From NCBI RefSeq assembly GCF_023206395.1, contig NZ_CP066149.1, forward strand, positions 1,178,001 to 1,242,000: DNA of 64,000 bases, given 5' to 3'. This document shows positions 10,304-17,765 of the stretch, piece by piece. The stretch is from Vibrio sp. ED004 (GTDB lineage: Bacteria > Pseudomonadota > Gammaproteobacteria > Enterobacterales > Vibrionaceae). Position 1 is the stretch's first letter. Every line of letters starts with the position of its first letter. The notes under the pieces were generated by a model. The model did no database searches. It saw only the letters and a list, made by a program, of their open reading frames with translations, and was not told the DNA's origin. The position numbers and the translations under genes are program-made.

Positions 10304-10372
10304 ACGGTTTTAGTATCAACTTGTAGCCAATACGAGGATTTTCATTCTCATAGAGAGGAAACCCTTAAATAG

Positions 10373-10449
10373 TGGCGCGTCCTGGAGGATTCGAACCTCC
10401 GACCGCCTGGTTCGTAGCCAGGTACTCTATCCAGCTGAGCTAAGGACGC
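10373..10449 (-). tRNA. tRNA-Arg(ACG), acceptor type B, first of the array
   Basis: 77-nt tRNA with anticodon ACG, acceptor GCGTCCT/AGGACGC and encoded CCA. Its 5' side borders a 7-bp hairpin (arms TTCATTC and GAATGAA) and, beyond it, a TGTGA-N6-TCACA palindrome and a terminator-like hairpin. It may therefore head a separate transcription unit. Confidence 0.98.
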
Positions 10450-10476
10450 ACGGTGTTCATTCATTAAGAATGAAGT

Positions 10477-10492
10477 TGTGAAATATATCACA
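10477..10492 (-). promoter_or_regulatory. CRP-like palindrome over a possible extended -10 of the tRNA-Arg array
   Basis: TGTGA-N6-TCACA is perfect in both half-sites. On the minus strand its centre reads TGATATATT, an extended -10 (TGn plus TATATT at 10482-10487), 28 nt before the first mature tRNA-Arg base. No good -35 is present. It may be a start site, a CRP-family operator blocking that start, or only a hairpin in the precursor RNA. Confidence 0.4.
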
Positions 10493-10508
10493 TTCTTCTT
10501 GCTACGAA

Positions 10509-10530
10509 GAAAAAAAAAGGCCATCGGCCT
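10509..10530 (-). terminator. terminator inside the tRNA cluster
   Basis: Short GC stem AGGCC/GGCCT with a three-base loop, followed on the minus strand by at least eight T residues. It lies 9 nt past the CCA of tRNA-Ser at 10539. It would end, fully or partly, the upstream Ser-Arg-Ser transcript. Confidence 0.7.
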
Positions 10531-10538
10531 GTAATGAA

Positions 10539-10631
10539 TGGCGGTGAGGGAGGGATTCGAACCCTCGATGCAGCTACAAACCACATACTCCCTTAGCAGG
10601 GGAGCGCCTTCGGCCACTCGGCCACCTCACC
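10539..10631 (-). tRNA. tRNA-Ser(GCT)
   Basis: 93-nt class II tRNA with a long variable arm. The anticodon stem CTCCC/GGGAG closes loop CTGCTAA, anticodon GCT. Acceptor stem GGTGAGG/CCTCACC, encoded CCA. It differs from the copy at 10796 by one D-loop base (GAGTGG against GAGAGG). Confidence 0.98.
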
Positions 10632-10675
10632 TAATTCATTATTCTCACATCACTTACAAGTAAGAGAAGAGAGAA

Positions 10676-10752
10676 TGGCGCGTCCTGGAGGATTCGAACC
10701 TCCGACCGCCTGGTTCGTAGCCAGGTACTCTATCCAGCTGAGCTAAGGACGC
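10676..10752 (-). tRNA. tRNA-Arg(ACG), acceptor type B, between two tRNA-Ser genes
   Basis: 77-nt tRNA identical in body to the array copies, with acceptor GCGTCCT/AGGACGC and encoded CCA. Spacers of only 43-44 bp flank it, without the repeated spacer sequence of the main array. Confidence 0.98.
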
Positions 10753-10795
10753 ACATTTACATTGTCTAAATTGCTAATTTTAGACTCGCAAGAAA

Positions 10796-10888
10796 TGGCG
10801 GTGAGGGAGGGATTCGAACCCTCGATGCAGCTACAAACCACATACTCCCTTAGCAGGGGAGCGCCTTCGGCCTCTCGGCCACCTCACC
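10796..10888 (-). tRNA. tRNA-Ser(GCT), promoter-proximal
   Basis: 93-nt class II tRNA with anticodon GCT and encoded CCA. First gene after the strong promoter at 10896-10931. In E. coli serV likewise leads a ser-arg tRNA cluster next to csrA. Confidence 0.98.
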
Positions 10889-10895
10889 GTCTTGC

Positions 10896-10931
10896 GGAGG
10901 CACATATTACGTTTTACCGAAAATATGTCAA
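10896..10931 (-). promoter_or_regulatory. promoter of the tRNA-Ser/Arg cluster
   Basis: A consensus TTGACA (10926-10931), a 16-bp spacer, then TAATAT (10904-10909), followed by a GC-rich discriminator (GTGCCTCC). That pattern is typical of stable-RNA promoters under stringent control. Transcription would start about 8 bp before tRNA-Ser. Confidence 0.85.
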
Positions 10932-11317
10932 ACACTTTATTGAAAAAAATTGGACAAAAACACTCAACCGTTTGCTATTTAATCAAAGCGCTTGCAAATT
11001 GAACTTATAAGATTCAAATCGCGCTTTTTCCCTTAAAAATTAAGACGAAAGATTGGCAAGAATAAACAGCCGAAAACAATTATCTAATTTCTTCAGCAGC
11101 AAGTGCTACCGCTGTTTGCACCTTACTACGGGATGCGTTTTTACGCTATAGGAGAAGCTAACAAATCTTGAGCTTTGCCAAACAAAATAGAAAGAAGCAA
11201 CATTGAACAACCGCAACGGTATTTCACAGTGTTATGGAGCATTCATTTCACCGAGTGAATACTGGCCAGTTATCTAAGCCATCTATATCTCAATGAACAC
11301 TTCTGTTCTCCAAGATC

Positions 11318-11343
11318 AAAAAAGGCTAGCAACAATGCTAGCC
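11318..11343 (-). terminator. csrA terminator
   Basis: Perfect 8-bp stem GGCTAGCA/TGCTAGCC with a four-base loop and T6 on the minus strand, 19 bp after the csrA stop. Confidence 0.92.
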
Positions 11344-11362
11344 CCTTCTCTACGCAAAAGTA

Positions 11363-11560
11363 TTAGTAGTTGCCAGATGCAACGTTACCATTACCTTTTT
11401 CAGCTTGAATGCGCATGTAGATCTCTTCACGGTGAACAGATACTTCTTTAGGTGCGTTAACACCGATACGTACTTGGTTACCTTTAACGCCTAGTACAGT
11501 AACTGTTACTTCATCACCAATCATCAGTGTTTCGCCAACGCGGCGAGTCAAAATTAGCAT
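11363..11560 (-). CDS. csrA: carbon storage regulator CsrA
   Basis: 65-residue dimeric RNA-binding protein that binds GGA motifs in mRNA leaders and controls carbon metabolism, motility and, in vibrios, quorum sensing. The sequence [16 protein letters not shown] and the C-terminal VHREEIY segment are diagnostic, including the RNA-contacting Arg44 region. A good ribosome site (CAAGGAG) precedes the ATG. It lies between lysC and the tRNA cluster, as in other gamma-proteobacteria. Its upstream two-component regulator barA is also in this window. Confidence 0.98.
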   Translation of the reverse strand: MLILTRRVGETLMIGDEVTVTVLGVKGNQVRIGVNAPKEVSVHREEIYMRIQAEKGNGNVASGNY

Positions 11561-11652
11561 TCTTTGCTCCTTGAGTAATCTCTAAATTTATCTAGCTACG
11601 AGAGCATTATCCAACAAAAGTTATATTTTCGTAAACTATCGATTGAGTTTAT

Positions 11653-12840
11653 TTAACCAAAATGCACTTCTTTTTTAGGATAACCCTGTGTTTCACGCGC
11701 TACGATGTATGCATTGTGTAATATGTTAGCAGCCATATCGACTTGCGTTGGTGATATCACCAAAGTTAAAGACTGCTGCTGCAATAAGTGATGCTGTACA
11801 TCAATTTCGCCTTCAGACAACAATCCATGTGAACTGACCACAATTTCTTGTGTTCGGCTTCCTACCACAGTTAACAAACTAACCTGTTCACTATTACGGA
11901 TTTTCTCGTCAAAAACTAGTTTTAATTTGACACTTATGTCTTGTTTAATAATGAGTGCTGCCCGTTCTGTTTCCTCGATCACACTACAGACTTCGATCCC
12001 TAACAGTTGGCAATGCGATATGAAAGACGGTAAGTCTTCATTCAAACACTCGATACGTACCATGTCTCTTTGAATGGCGATGCCGGCAATATCATTCAAA
12101 CACTGGCTACCCGCTATCAATGTGCCCTCACCTGCTTCAAAGCTGGAAAGTACTCTTAATGGCACATTATGTTGCCATGCATACTGAACACACGGTAAAT
12201 GCAGAACCTTAGCACCTCGGCGAGCCATCTCTTCCATCGACGGAAAGTCTAAGGTATCGAGTTTCTTTGAATGTTTTACAACCCTCGGGTCACAAGAGTA
12301 CACACCATCCACATCGGTATAAATCTGGCACTCTTTCGCCTGCAGTGCGCTAGCTAACGCAACCGCCGTGGTATCTGAGCCGCCTCGGCCTAGAGTGGTA
12401 ATGTCACCTTTAGCATTTATGCCTTGAAAGCCAGCCACAATCACAATCTGATTATCGTCTAACAAGGCTTGAATAGGAGCAGTATCAATACGCTCAATCG
12501 TCGCATTATTATGATTAGAATCGGTGTGTATCTTGGCTTGATAGCCAGTCATCGATGTCGCTTCATAACCTAACTTGTGCAACGTCATTGCTAACAAAGC
12601 CATGGAAACTTGCTCTCCAGCCGTTAACAGCACATCCAATTCTCTAGCGTTGGGGACGCTATCAACTTGTGTGGCTAAGTTAACCAACCGATCTGTTTCA
12701 CCTGACATAGCAGAAACGACAACCACGATCTGGTTACCTTCATTTTTCGCTTCAATGATTTTTTCTGCTACATGATGGATTCGTTCTATTGAACCCACCG
12801 ACGTTCCACCAAATTTCTGCACGATAAGAGGCATTTTCAC
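11653..12840 (-). CDS. lysC: aspartate kinase (monofunctional)
   Basis: Phosphorylates aspartate, opening the lysine/threonine/methionine pathway. 395 residues: an N-terminal amino-acid kinase domain with VQKFGGTSVG and GFQGINAKGDITTLGRGGSDTTA, and a C-terminal regulatory region (about 260-395) with ACT-like folds for feedback control. It is shorter than E. coli LysC (449). The GTG at 12840 or the ATG at 12834 could be the start; GAGG at about 12847 spaces better to the ATG. A U-tailed hairpin 75-120 bp upstream may be an attenuator. csrA follows 92 bp downstream. Confidence 0.93.
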   Translation of the reverse strand: MKMPLIVQKFGGTSVGSIERIHHVAEKIIEAKNEGNQIVVVVSAMSGETDRLVNLATQVDSVPNARELDVLLTAGEQVSMALLAMTLHKLGYEATSMTGYQAKIHTDSNHNNATIERIDTAPIQALLDDNQIVIVAGFQGINAKGDITTLGRGGSDTTAVALASALQAKECQIYTDVDGVYSCDPRVVKHSKKLDTLDFPSMEEMARRGAKVLHLPCVQYAWQHNVPLRVLSSFEAGEGTLIAGSQCLNDIAGIAIQRDMVRIECLNEDLPSFISHCQLLGIEVCSVIEETERAALIIKQDISVKLKLVFDEKIRNSEQVSLLTVVGSRTQEIVVSSHGLLSEGEIDVQHHLLQQQSLTLVISPTQVDMAANILHNAYIVARETQGYPKKEVHFG

Positions 12841-12913
12841 CCGTCCTCACCTTCCCAAGACCAATGTCTATATATGACAAAAAAACACATACTCCGCGTC
12901 ATGGCGAAGCAAT

Positions 12914-12959
12914 AAAAAATGAACCAAGGAGTCTAACGTAACCATTAGACTTCGTGGTT
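12914..12959 (-). terminator. U-tailed hairpin in the lysC leader (possible attenuator)
   Basis: A 7-bp stem AGTCTAA/TTAGACT is extended beyond a 3x3 internal loop by AACCA/TGGTT and followed, after CA, by T6 on the minus strand. It lies downstream of the alaS terminator (13004-13035) and upstream of lysC, so it is either a second alaS terminator or an attenuator of lysC. Confidence 0.6.
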
Positions 12960-13003
12960 AATCTCAATCAAACCTGATTTACACACTTCCAATAGACAAA
13001 ATA

Positions 13004-13035
13004 AAAGATGCCCAATCATCTGATTGGGCATCTTT
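13004..13035 (-). terminator. alaS terminator
   Basis: Long perfect stem AGATGCCCAATCA/TGATTGGGCATCT with a two-base apex and T/A runs on both sides, 18 bp after the alaS stop. Confidence 0.92.
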
Positions 13036-13052
13036 GTATCAATTACTTAAGC

Positions 13053-15635
13053 TTAAAGACGTTCTTCTAACCAAGTGCGTACAGATTTAAGCGCTTCAGG
13101 TAGTGCTTCAACGTCAGTACCACCCGCTTGAGCCATATCTGGACGACCGCCGCCTTTACCGCCAACTTGCTCAGCAACCATTTTAACTAGGTCACCCGCT
13201 TTAACTTTGCCGATAAGGTCTTTGGTTACGCCAGCAATCAGGCCAACTTTACCGTCTGCTACGTTAGCAATCAGGATAATGCCGCTACCCACTTGGTTTT
13301 TAGCGTTATCAACCATAGTACGTAGGTTCTTGTTGTCTGCACCTTCAATTGCAGCAACCAGTACTTTAGTACCTGAGATTTCTTCCACTTTGCCCATGAT
13401 GTTTGCGCCTTCAGCTGCAGCCATCTTTTCTTTAAGCAGTTGGATTTCTTTCTCTAGAGATTTCGCTTTCTTAGCTGACTCAGCCAGTTTCTCTTCGTAA
13501 GCGTTAGCTTGAGCTTCTACAGCATCTAGAGCCGCTTCGCCTGTTACCGCTTCGATACGACGGATACCAGCAGCGATACCACCTTCAGAAGTGATCTTGA
13601 ACAGACCGATATCACCCGTGTTGCTCGCGTGGATACCACCACAAAGCTCAGTAGAGAAGTCGCCCATAGACAGAACGCGAACTTCATCATCGTACTTCTC
13701 GCCAAACAGTGCCATTGCACCTTTTTGTTTCGCTGACTCGATGTCCATGATGTTGGTTTCAATCACGTGGTTCTTACGAACTTGTGCGTTAACCAAGCGC
13801 TCTACTTCTTTAATCTGTGCCGGTGTTACCGCTTCAAGGTTAGAGAAGTCAAAACGTAGGTTATCAGGCTTAACCAAAGAACCTTTCTGAGCAACATGCT
13901 CACCTAGAACTTCACGCAGTGCAGAGTGAAGTAAGTGCGTTGCAGAGTGGTTTAGCGAGATAGCAGCACGACGCTCAGCATCAACTGTTGCTTCTACTTT
14001 GTCGCCTTTAGCAAATACACCTTCAACTAGCTCACCGTGGTGCGCAAATGCGTTACCTAGTTTCTGAGTGTCTTGTACTTTGAACAGACCCGATGCTGTT
14101 TTTAGCGTACCAGCATCACCACATTGACCGCCTGACTCAGCGTAGAATGGTGTCTCTTCAAGGATAATGATGGCTTTGTCGCCCGCTGATAGTGAAGATA
14201 CTTCTTCGCCGTCAACGAATAGCGCAGAGATTTCACCTGAACCTTCAGTACCTGTGTAACCACAGAACTCAGTGTTGGTGTCTACTTTGATCGTCGCGTT
14301 GTAATCCGTGCCGAATTGGCCAGCTTCACGAGCACGCTGACGCTGTGCTTCCATCGCCTTCTCAAAGCCTTCTTCATCGATAGTAAAGTCGCGTTCACGA
14401 GCTACATCGTTAGTAAGGTCAGCTGGGAAGCCGTATGTATCGTAAAGTTTGAATACTGTTTCACCGTCAAGCTCTTTGCCTTCAAGTGCATCTAGTGCGT
14501 CATTAAGAATAACCATGCCGCGCTCTAGAGTACGACCGAAGTTCTCTTCTTCAATGCGAAGTACTTTTTCAACAAGCTCCTGCTGTTTCTTAAGTTCATC
14601 TGCCGCAGAGCCCATCACTTCAGCTAGTACACCCACAAGTTTGTGGAAGAACACGCCTTGTGCGCCAAGCTTGTTACCGTGACGAACTGCACGACGAATA
14701 ATACGACGTAGAACGTAGCCACGACCTTCGTTTGAAGGCATAACGCCATCAGCGATTAGGAATGAACAAGAACGGATGTGGTCAGCAATAACGCGTAGCG
14801 ATTGGTTAGATAGGTCGTCATGGCCCACAACTTCAGCTGTCGCTTTGATTAGCTTTTGGAATACATCGATTTCGTAGTTAGAGTGAACGCCCTGCATGAT
14901 TGCAGAGATACGCTCAATACCCATACCTGTATCAACAGCAGGCTTAGGTAGCGGTTCCATTGTACCGTCAGCATGACGGTTGAACTGCATGAATACGTTG
15001 TTCCAGATCTCGATGAAACGGTCACCATCTTCTTCAGGTGTACCAGGACGGCCACCCCAGATGTGCTCACCATGATCGTAGAAGATTTCAGTACATGGAC
15101 CACAAGGACCTGTGTCACCCATTGTCCAGAAGTTATCAGACTCGAACTGTTTACCGCCTTCTTTGTCGCCGATGCGAACGATACGGTCAGCAGGTACACC
15201 TACTTTCTTGTTCCAGATATCGAATGCTTCATCATCTGTCTCGTATACCGTTACCAGCAGACGATCTTTTGGCAGTTGAAGAGTTTCAGTCAGGAATTCC
15301 CAAGCAAACGCAATCGCTTCTTCTTTGAAGTAATCACCAAAGCTGAAGTTACCTAGCATTTCGAAGAATGTGTGGTGACGAGCCGTGAAACCTACGTTTT
15401 CAAGGTCATTGTGTTTACCACCCGCACGTACACAACGCTGAGCCGTAGTTGCTCGTGTGTAGGCACGCTTTTCGGCGCCTAGGAAGCAATCTTTGAATTG
15501 GTTCATACCTGCGTTAGTAAATAGCAAGGTTGGATCGTTGTGTGGAACTAACGATGAACTGTCTACGATTTGGTGTTCTTTGCTCTCAAAGAACTTAAGG
15601 AACGCGTTGCGAACCTCATCAGTGCTCATGTACAT
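13053..15635 (-). CDS. alaS: alanyl-tRNA synthetase
   Basis: 860-residue class II synthetase that charges tRNA-Ala. The N-terminal catalytic domain starts [18 protein letters not shown] and carries [14 protein letters not shown] (motif 1 area). The editing domain has [14 protein letters not shown], with the [13 protein letters not shown] zinc/editing motif near residue 665. A coiled-coil stretch (about 700-740) leads to the C-Ala domain with [15 protein letters not shown]. The ATG at 15635 is preceded by AGGAAGAG; an ATG two codons later is possible. It lies directly downstream of recA, with no recX between them. Confidence 0.97.
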   Translation of the reverse strand: MYMSTDEVRNAFLKFFESKEHQIVDSSSLVPHNDPTLLFTNAGMNQFKDCFLGAEKRAYTRATTAQRCVRAGGKHNDLENVGFTARHHTFFEMLGNFSFGDYFKEEAIAFAWEFLTETLQLPKDRLLVTVYETDDEAFDIWNKKVGVPADRIVRIGDKEGGKQFESDNFWTMGDTGPCGPCTEIFYDHGEHIWGGRPGTPEEDGDRFIEIWNNVFMQFNRHADGTMEPLPKPAVDTGMGIERISAIMQGVHSNYEIDVFQKLIKATAEVVGHDDLSNQSLRVIADHIRSCSFLIADGVMPSNEGRGYVLRRIIRRAVRHGNKLGAQGVFFHKLVGVLAEVMGSAADELKKQQELVEKVLRIEEENFGRTLERGMVILNDALDALEGKELDGETVFKLYDTYGFPADLTNDVARERDFTIDEEGFEKAMEAQRQRAREAGQFGTDYNATIKVDTNTEFCGYTGTEGSGEISALFVDGEEVSSLSAGDKAIIILEETPFYAESGGQCGDAGTLKTASGLFKVQDTQKLGNAFAHHGELVEGVFAKGDKVEATVDAERRAAISLNHSATHLLHSALREVLGEHVAQKGSLVKPDNLRFDFSNLEAVTPAQIKEVERLVNAQVRKNHVIETNIMDIESAKQKGAMALFGEKYDDEVRVLSMGDFSTELCGGIHASNTGDIGLFKITSEGGIAAGIRRIEAVTGEAALDAVEAQANAYEEKLAESAKKAKSLEKEIQLLKEKMAAAEGANIMGKVEEISGTKVLVAAIEGADNKNLRTMVDNAKNQVGSGIILIANVADGKVGLIAGVTKDLIGKVKAGDLVKMVAEQVGGKGGGRPDMAQAGGTDVEALPEALKSVRTWLEERL

Positions 15636-15966
15636 GCAGCTCTTCCTGAAAATAGTCGAGTTAGAATTTTGCCGTATTGTAGATCATGGTTAAGGCTTCG
15701 ACTAGTTTTCTTGTAGAAAAGACACCCTTGGGCAGGATTTTAGTTGTAAATCGATAAAATGGAGAATATTTCACTAGCTAAGATAGTGGAAAAGCCTAAC
15801 TAAATTGACTACCTAATGACTGAAGAAAGTCCGTAAACTAAGAAGCTCTAGCTAAATAACACACAGAGCGAAACTGCCCCAACAAAAAAGCTCCGCATAA
15901 AAATGCGAGGCTTTAAATTTTTCAAAGCGAATGTTATTTCAAACATCCACTCGATAAAACGTTAGC
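15636..15966. other. recA-alaS intergenic region without recX
   Basis: 331 bp without a convincing gene. It holds an imperfect recA terminator at 15884-15914. RecX (about 150 residues) would not fit here, and I see no remnant of it. Confidence 0.65.
15884..15914 (-). terminator. recA terminator (imperfect stem)
   Basis: Arms AAAGCCTCGCA and TGCGGAGCTTT pair with one mismatch and one wobble, followed by T residues on the minus strand, 53 bp after the recA stop. Confidence 0.7.
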
Positions 15967-17007
15967 TTATAGCTCTTCGTTTTCTTCTTCTTGTTCTACG
16001 TCTTTCTCTTCAAGAGTAGCAGGAGTTAGTAGCAACTCACGAAGTTTAGTGTCGATCTCTAGAGCAACTTCTGGGTTTTCACGTAAGTATTTACCAGCGT
16101 TAGCTTTACCTTGGCCGATCTTATCACCCTTGTAGCTGTACCAAGCGCCCGCTTTTTCTACTAGCTTGTTCTTAACACCTAAATCGATAAGCTCACCTTC
16201 ACGGTTAAAGCCTTTGCCGTATAGGATTTGAGTTTCAGCTTGTTTAAACGGTGCAGCAATCTTGTTCTTAACAACCTTGATACGCGTTTCGTTACCAACA
16301 ACCTCATCACCATCTTTGATCGCACCAGTACGGCGGATATCAAGACGAACAGATGCGTAGAACTTAAGAGCGTTACCACCCGTTGTTGTTTCTGGGTTAC
16401 CAAACATCACACCAATCTTCATACGGATTTGGTTGATGAAGATAGCCATACAGTTAGACTGCTTAAGGTTACCAGTTAGCTTACGCATCGCTTGAGAAAG
16501 CATACGAGCCTGAAGCCCCATGTGGCTATCACCCATTTCGCCTTCGATTTCTGCTTTTGGTGTTAATGCTGCTACTGAGTCAATAACAAGTACATCGATT
16601 GCACCTGAACGAGCAAGTGCATCACAGATTTCTAACGCTTGCTCACCCGTATCTGGTTGAGAAACAAGAAGCGCATCGATATCAACACCAAGCTTTTGAG
16701 CGTAGATAGGGTCTAGTGCGTGTTCCGCATCAACGAAAGCACACGTCTTGCCCACTTTTTGTGCTGCAGCAATAAGCTCAAGAGTTAACGTTGTTTTACC
16801 TGATGATTCTGGACCGTAAACTTCTACGATACGTCCCATCGGTAGGCCACCAGCACCTAGTGCGATATCTAGAGATAGAGAACCAGTAGAAATAGTTTCT
16901 ACGTCCATTGTGCGGTTATCACCAAGACGCATGATAGAACCTTTACCAAATTGCTTTTCAATCTGACCAAGGGCTGCGGCTAACGCTTTTTGTTTATTCT
17001 CGTCCAT
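15967..17007 (-). CDS. recA: recombinase RecA
   Basis: 346-residue strand-exchange ATPase that also triggers LexA self-cleavage. Walker A GPESSGKT is near 66-73, followed by the L1/L2 DNA-binding regions ([14 protein letters not shown], and the [24 protein letters not shown] stretch), and an acidic C-terminal tail ([12 protein letters not shown]). The ATG at 17007 has GGAG seven bases upstream; the in-frame GTG at 17019 gives no family residues. A LexA-box promoter lies upstream (17090-17117). pncC is 139 bp upstream on the same strand. Confidence 0.98.
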   Translation of the reverse strand: MDENKQKALAAALGQIEKQFGKGSIMRLGDNRTMDVETISTGSLSLDIALGAGGLPMGRIVEVYGPESSGKTTLTLELIAAAQKVGKTCAFVDAEHALDPIYAQKLGVDIDALLVSQPDTGEQALEICDALARSGAIDVLVIDSVAALTPKAEIEGEMGDSHMGLQARMLSQAMRKLTGNLKQSNCMAIFINQIRMKIGVMFGNPETTTGGNALKFYASVRLDIRRTGAIKDGDEVVGNETRIKVVKNKIAAPFKQAETQILYGKGFNREGELIDLGVKNKLVEKAGAWYSYKGDKIGQGKANAGKYLRENPEVALEIDTKLRELLLTPATLEEKDVEQEEENEEL

Positions 17008-17089
17008 TTCTATCTCCACATAATCGGTTGTCTCAACAAGCGATCTAGAATCTATTTCTAACCCACATAGGGGTGACTAATTGGCTTTC

Positions 17090-17117
17090 ATTATACTGTT
17101 GATTCATACAGTGTCTA
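17090..17117 (-). promoter_or_regulatory. recA promoter with embedded LexA (SOS) box
   Basis: CTGT-N8-ACAG (17096-17111) fits the gamma-proteobacterial LexA consensus exactly. It fills the 16-bp spacer between TAGACA (17112-17117) and TATAAT (17090-17095), the same architecture as the E. coli recA operator-promoter. Confidence 0.93.
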
Positions 17118-17146
17118 TACCTGTATGAAAATAATTTGTACAAATG

Positions 17147-17641
17147 TTACTTACCTTCCATTGATAGGTAATCATAAATAACTTGCAGGGCATGGTGCGT
17201 GGCTTGTTGGCGTACTTGTGATCTATCGCCTGTAAATACATTCGTTTCCACTTTATCCCAGCCGTTTAATGCCTTCCAAGCAAAACAGACGGTACCAACG
17301 GGCTTCTCTTCTGTGCCGCCGCCAGGGCCAGCAATACCACTGATCGACACAGAAATAGTGCCATTTGAATGTTGTAGCGCACCCTTGGCCATTTCTATCA
17401 CCACAGGTTCACTTACCGCACCGAACTCAACCAAGGTTTCAAGCTGAACACCAATCATCTCTTGCTTAGCTTCATTACTGTATGTGACAAAAGCACGATC
17501 AAACCATCCAGAGCTACCTGCCACATCGGTGACCGCCGTTGCTACACCGCCGCCAGTACAAGATTCAGCGGTCACTAGCACTTGTTTATGTTTTGCCAGT
17601 AATGGTCCAAGTTTTTCACTAAGAGCTTGAGTCATCTGCAT
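17147..17641 (-). CDS. pncC: nicotinamide-nucleotide amidohydrolase (CinA C-terminal type)
   Basis: 164-residue enzyme that deamidates nicotinamide mononucleotide in pyridine nucleotide salvage. The signature [19 protein letters not shown], and later [20 protein letters not shown], are characteristic of the family. The frame is open to 17740, but the ATG at 17641 has AGGGAAG at seven bases and gives the usual length of about 165. It is divergent from mutS and upstream of recA, as in E. coli. Confidence 0.94.
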   Translation of the reverse strand: MQMTQALSEKLGPLLAKHKQVLVTAESCTGGGVATAVTDVAGSSGWFDRAFVTYSNEAKQEMIGVQLETLVEFGAVSEPVVIEMAKGALQHSNGTISVSISGIAGPGGGTEEKPVGTVCFAWKALNGWDKVETNVFTGDRSQVRQQATHHALQVIYDYLSMEGK

Positions 17642-17765
17642 TATCAACTTCCCTTTATTTACTGTCATATCATTTGGATTCGCATCTTTTCGCATCAGCC
17701 GCTTTTCGCACGAAACGCTTTCACGTATCCTAAGCCGCAATAGAAATAAACGAAAGAAGTTAACT

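Larger units (their letters stand above)
10889..11362. other. csrA-tRNA intergenic region
   Basis: 474 bp without a protein gene. It contains the tRNA promoter near 10896-10931 and the csrA terminator at 11318-11343. The rest (10940-11310) shows no coding frame or RNA that I recognise. Confidence 0.7.

Noticed and set aside
10348..10617. 89-codon open frame on the minus strand
   Set aside because: It reads through tRNA-Ser and tRNA-Arg genes; the translation is an artefact of tRNA sequence.
9462..10752. Regular repeat-spacer pattern resembling a CRISPR array
   Set aside because: The repeats are complete 77-nt tRNA-Arg genes with CCA ends, and the spacers are related to one another. No cas gene is near.
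10762..11010. 82-codon open frame on the plus strand
   Set aside because: It runs antisense through tRNA-Ser and then through the tRNA promoter; no ribosome site and no protein-like conservation.
12841..13003. Lysine riboswitch upstream of lysC
   Set aside because: The leader is too short and lacks the conserved five-helix core; only a simple U-tailed hairpin is seen.
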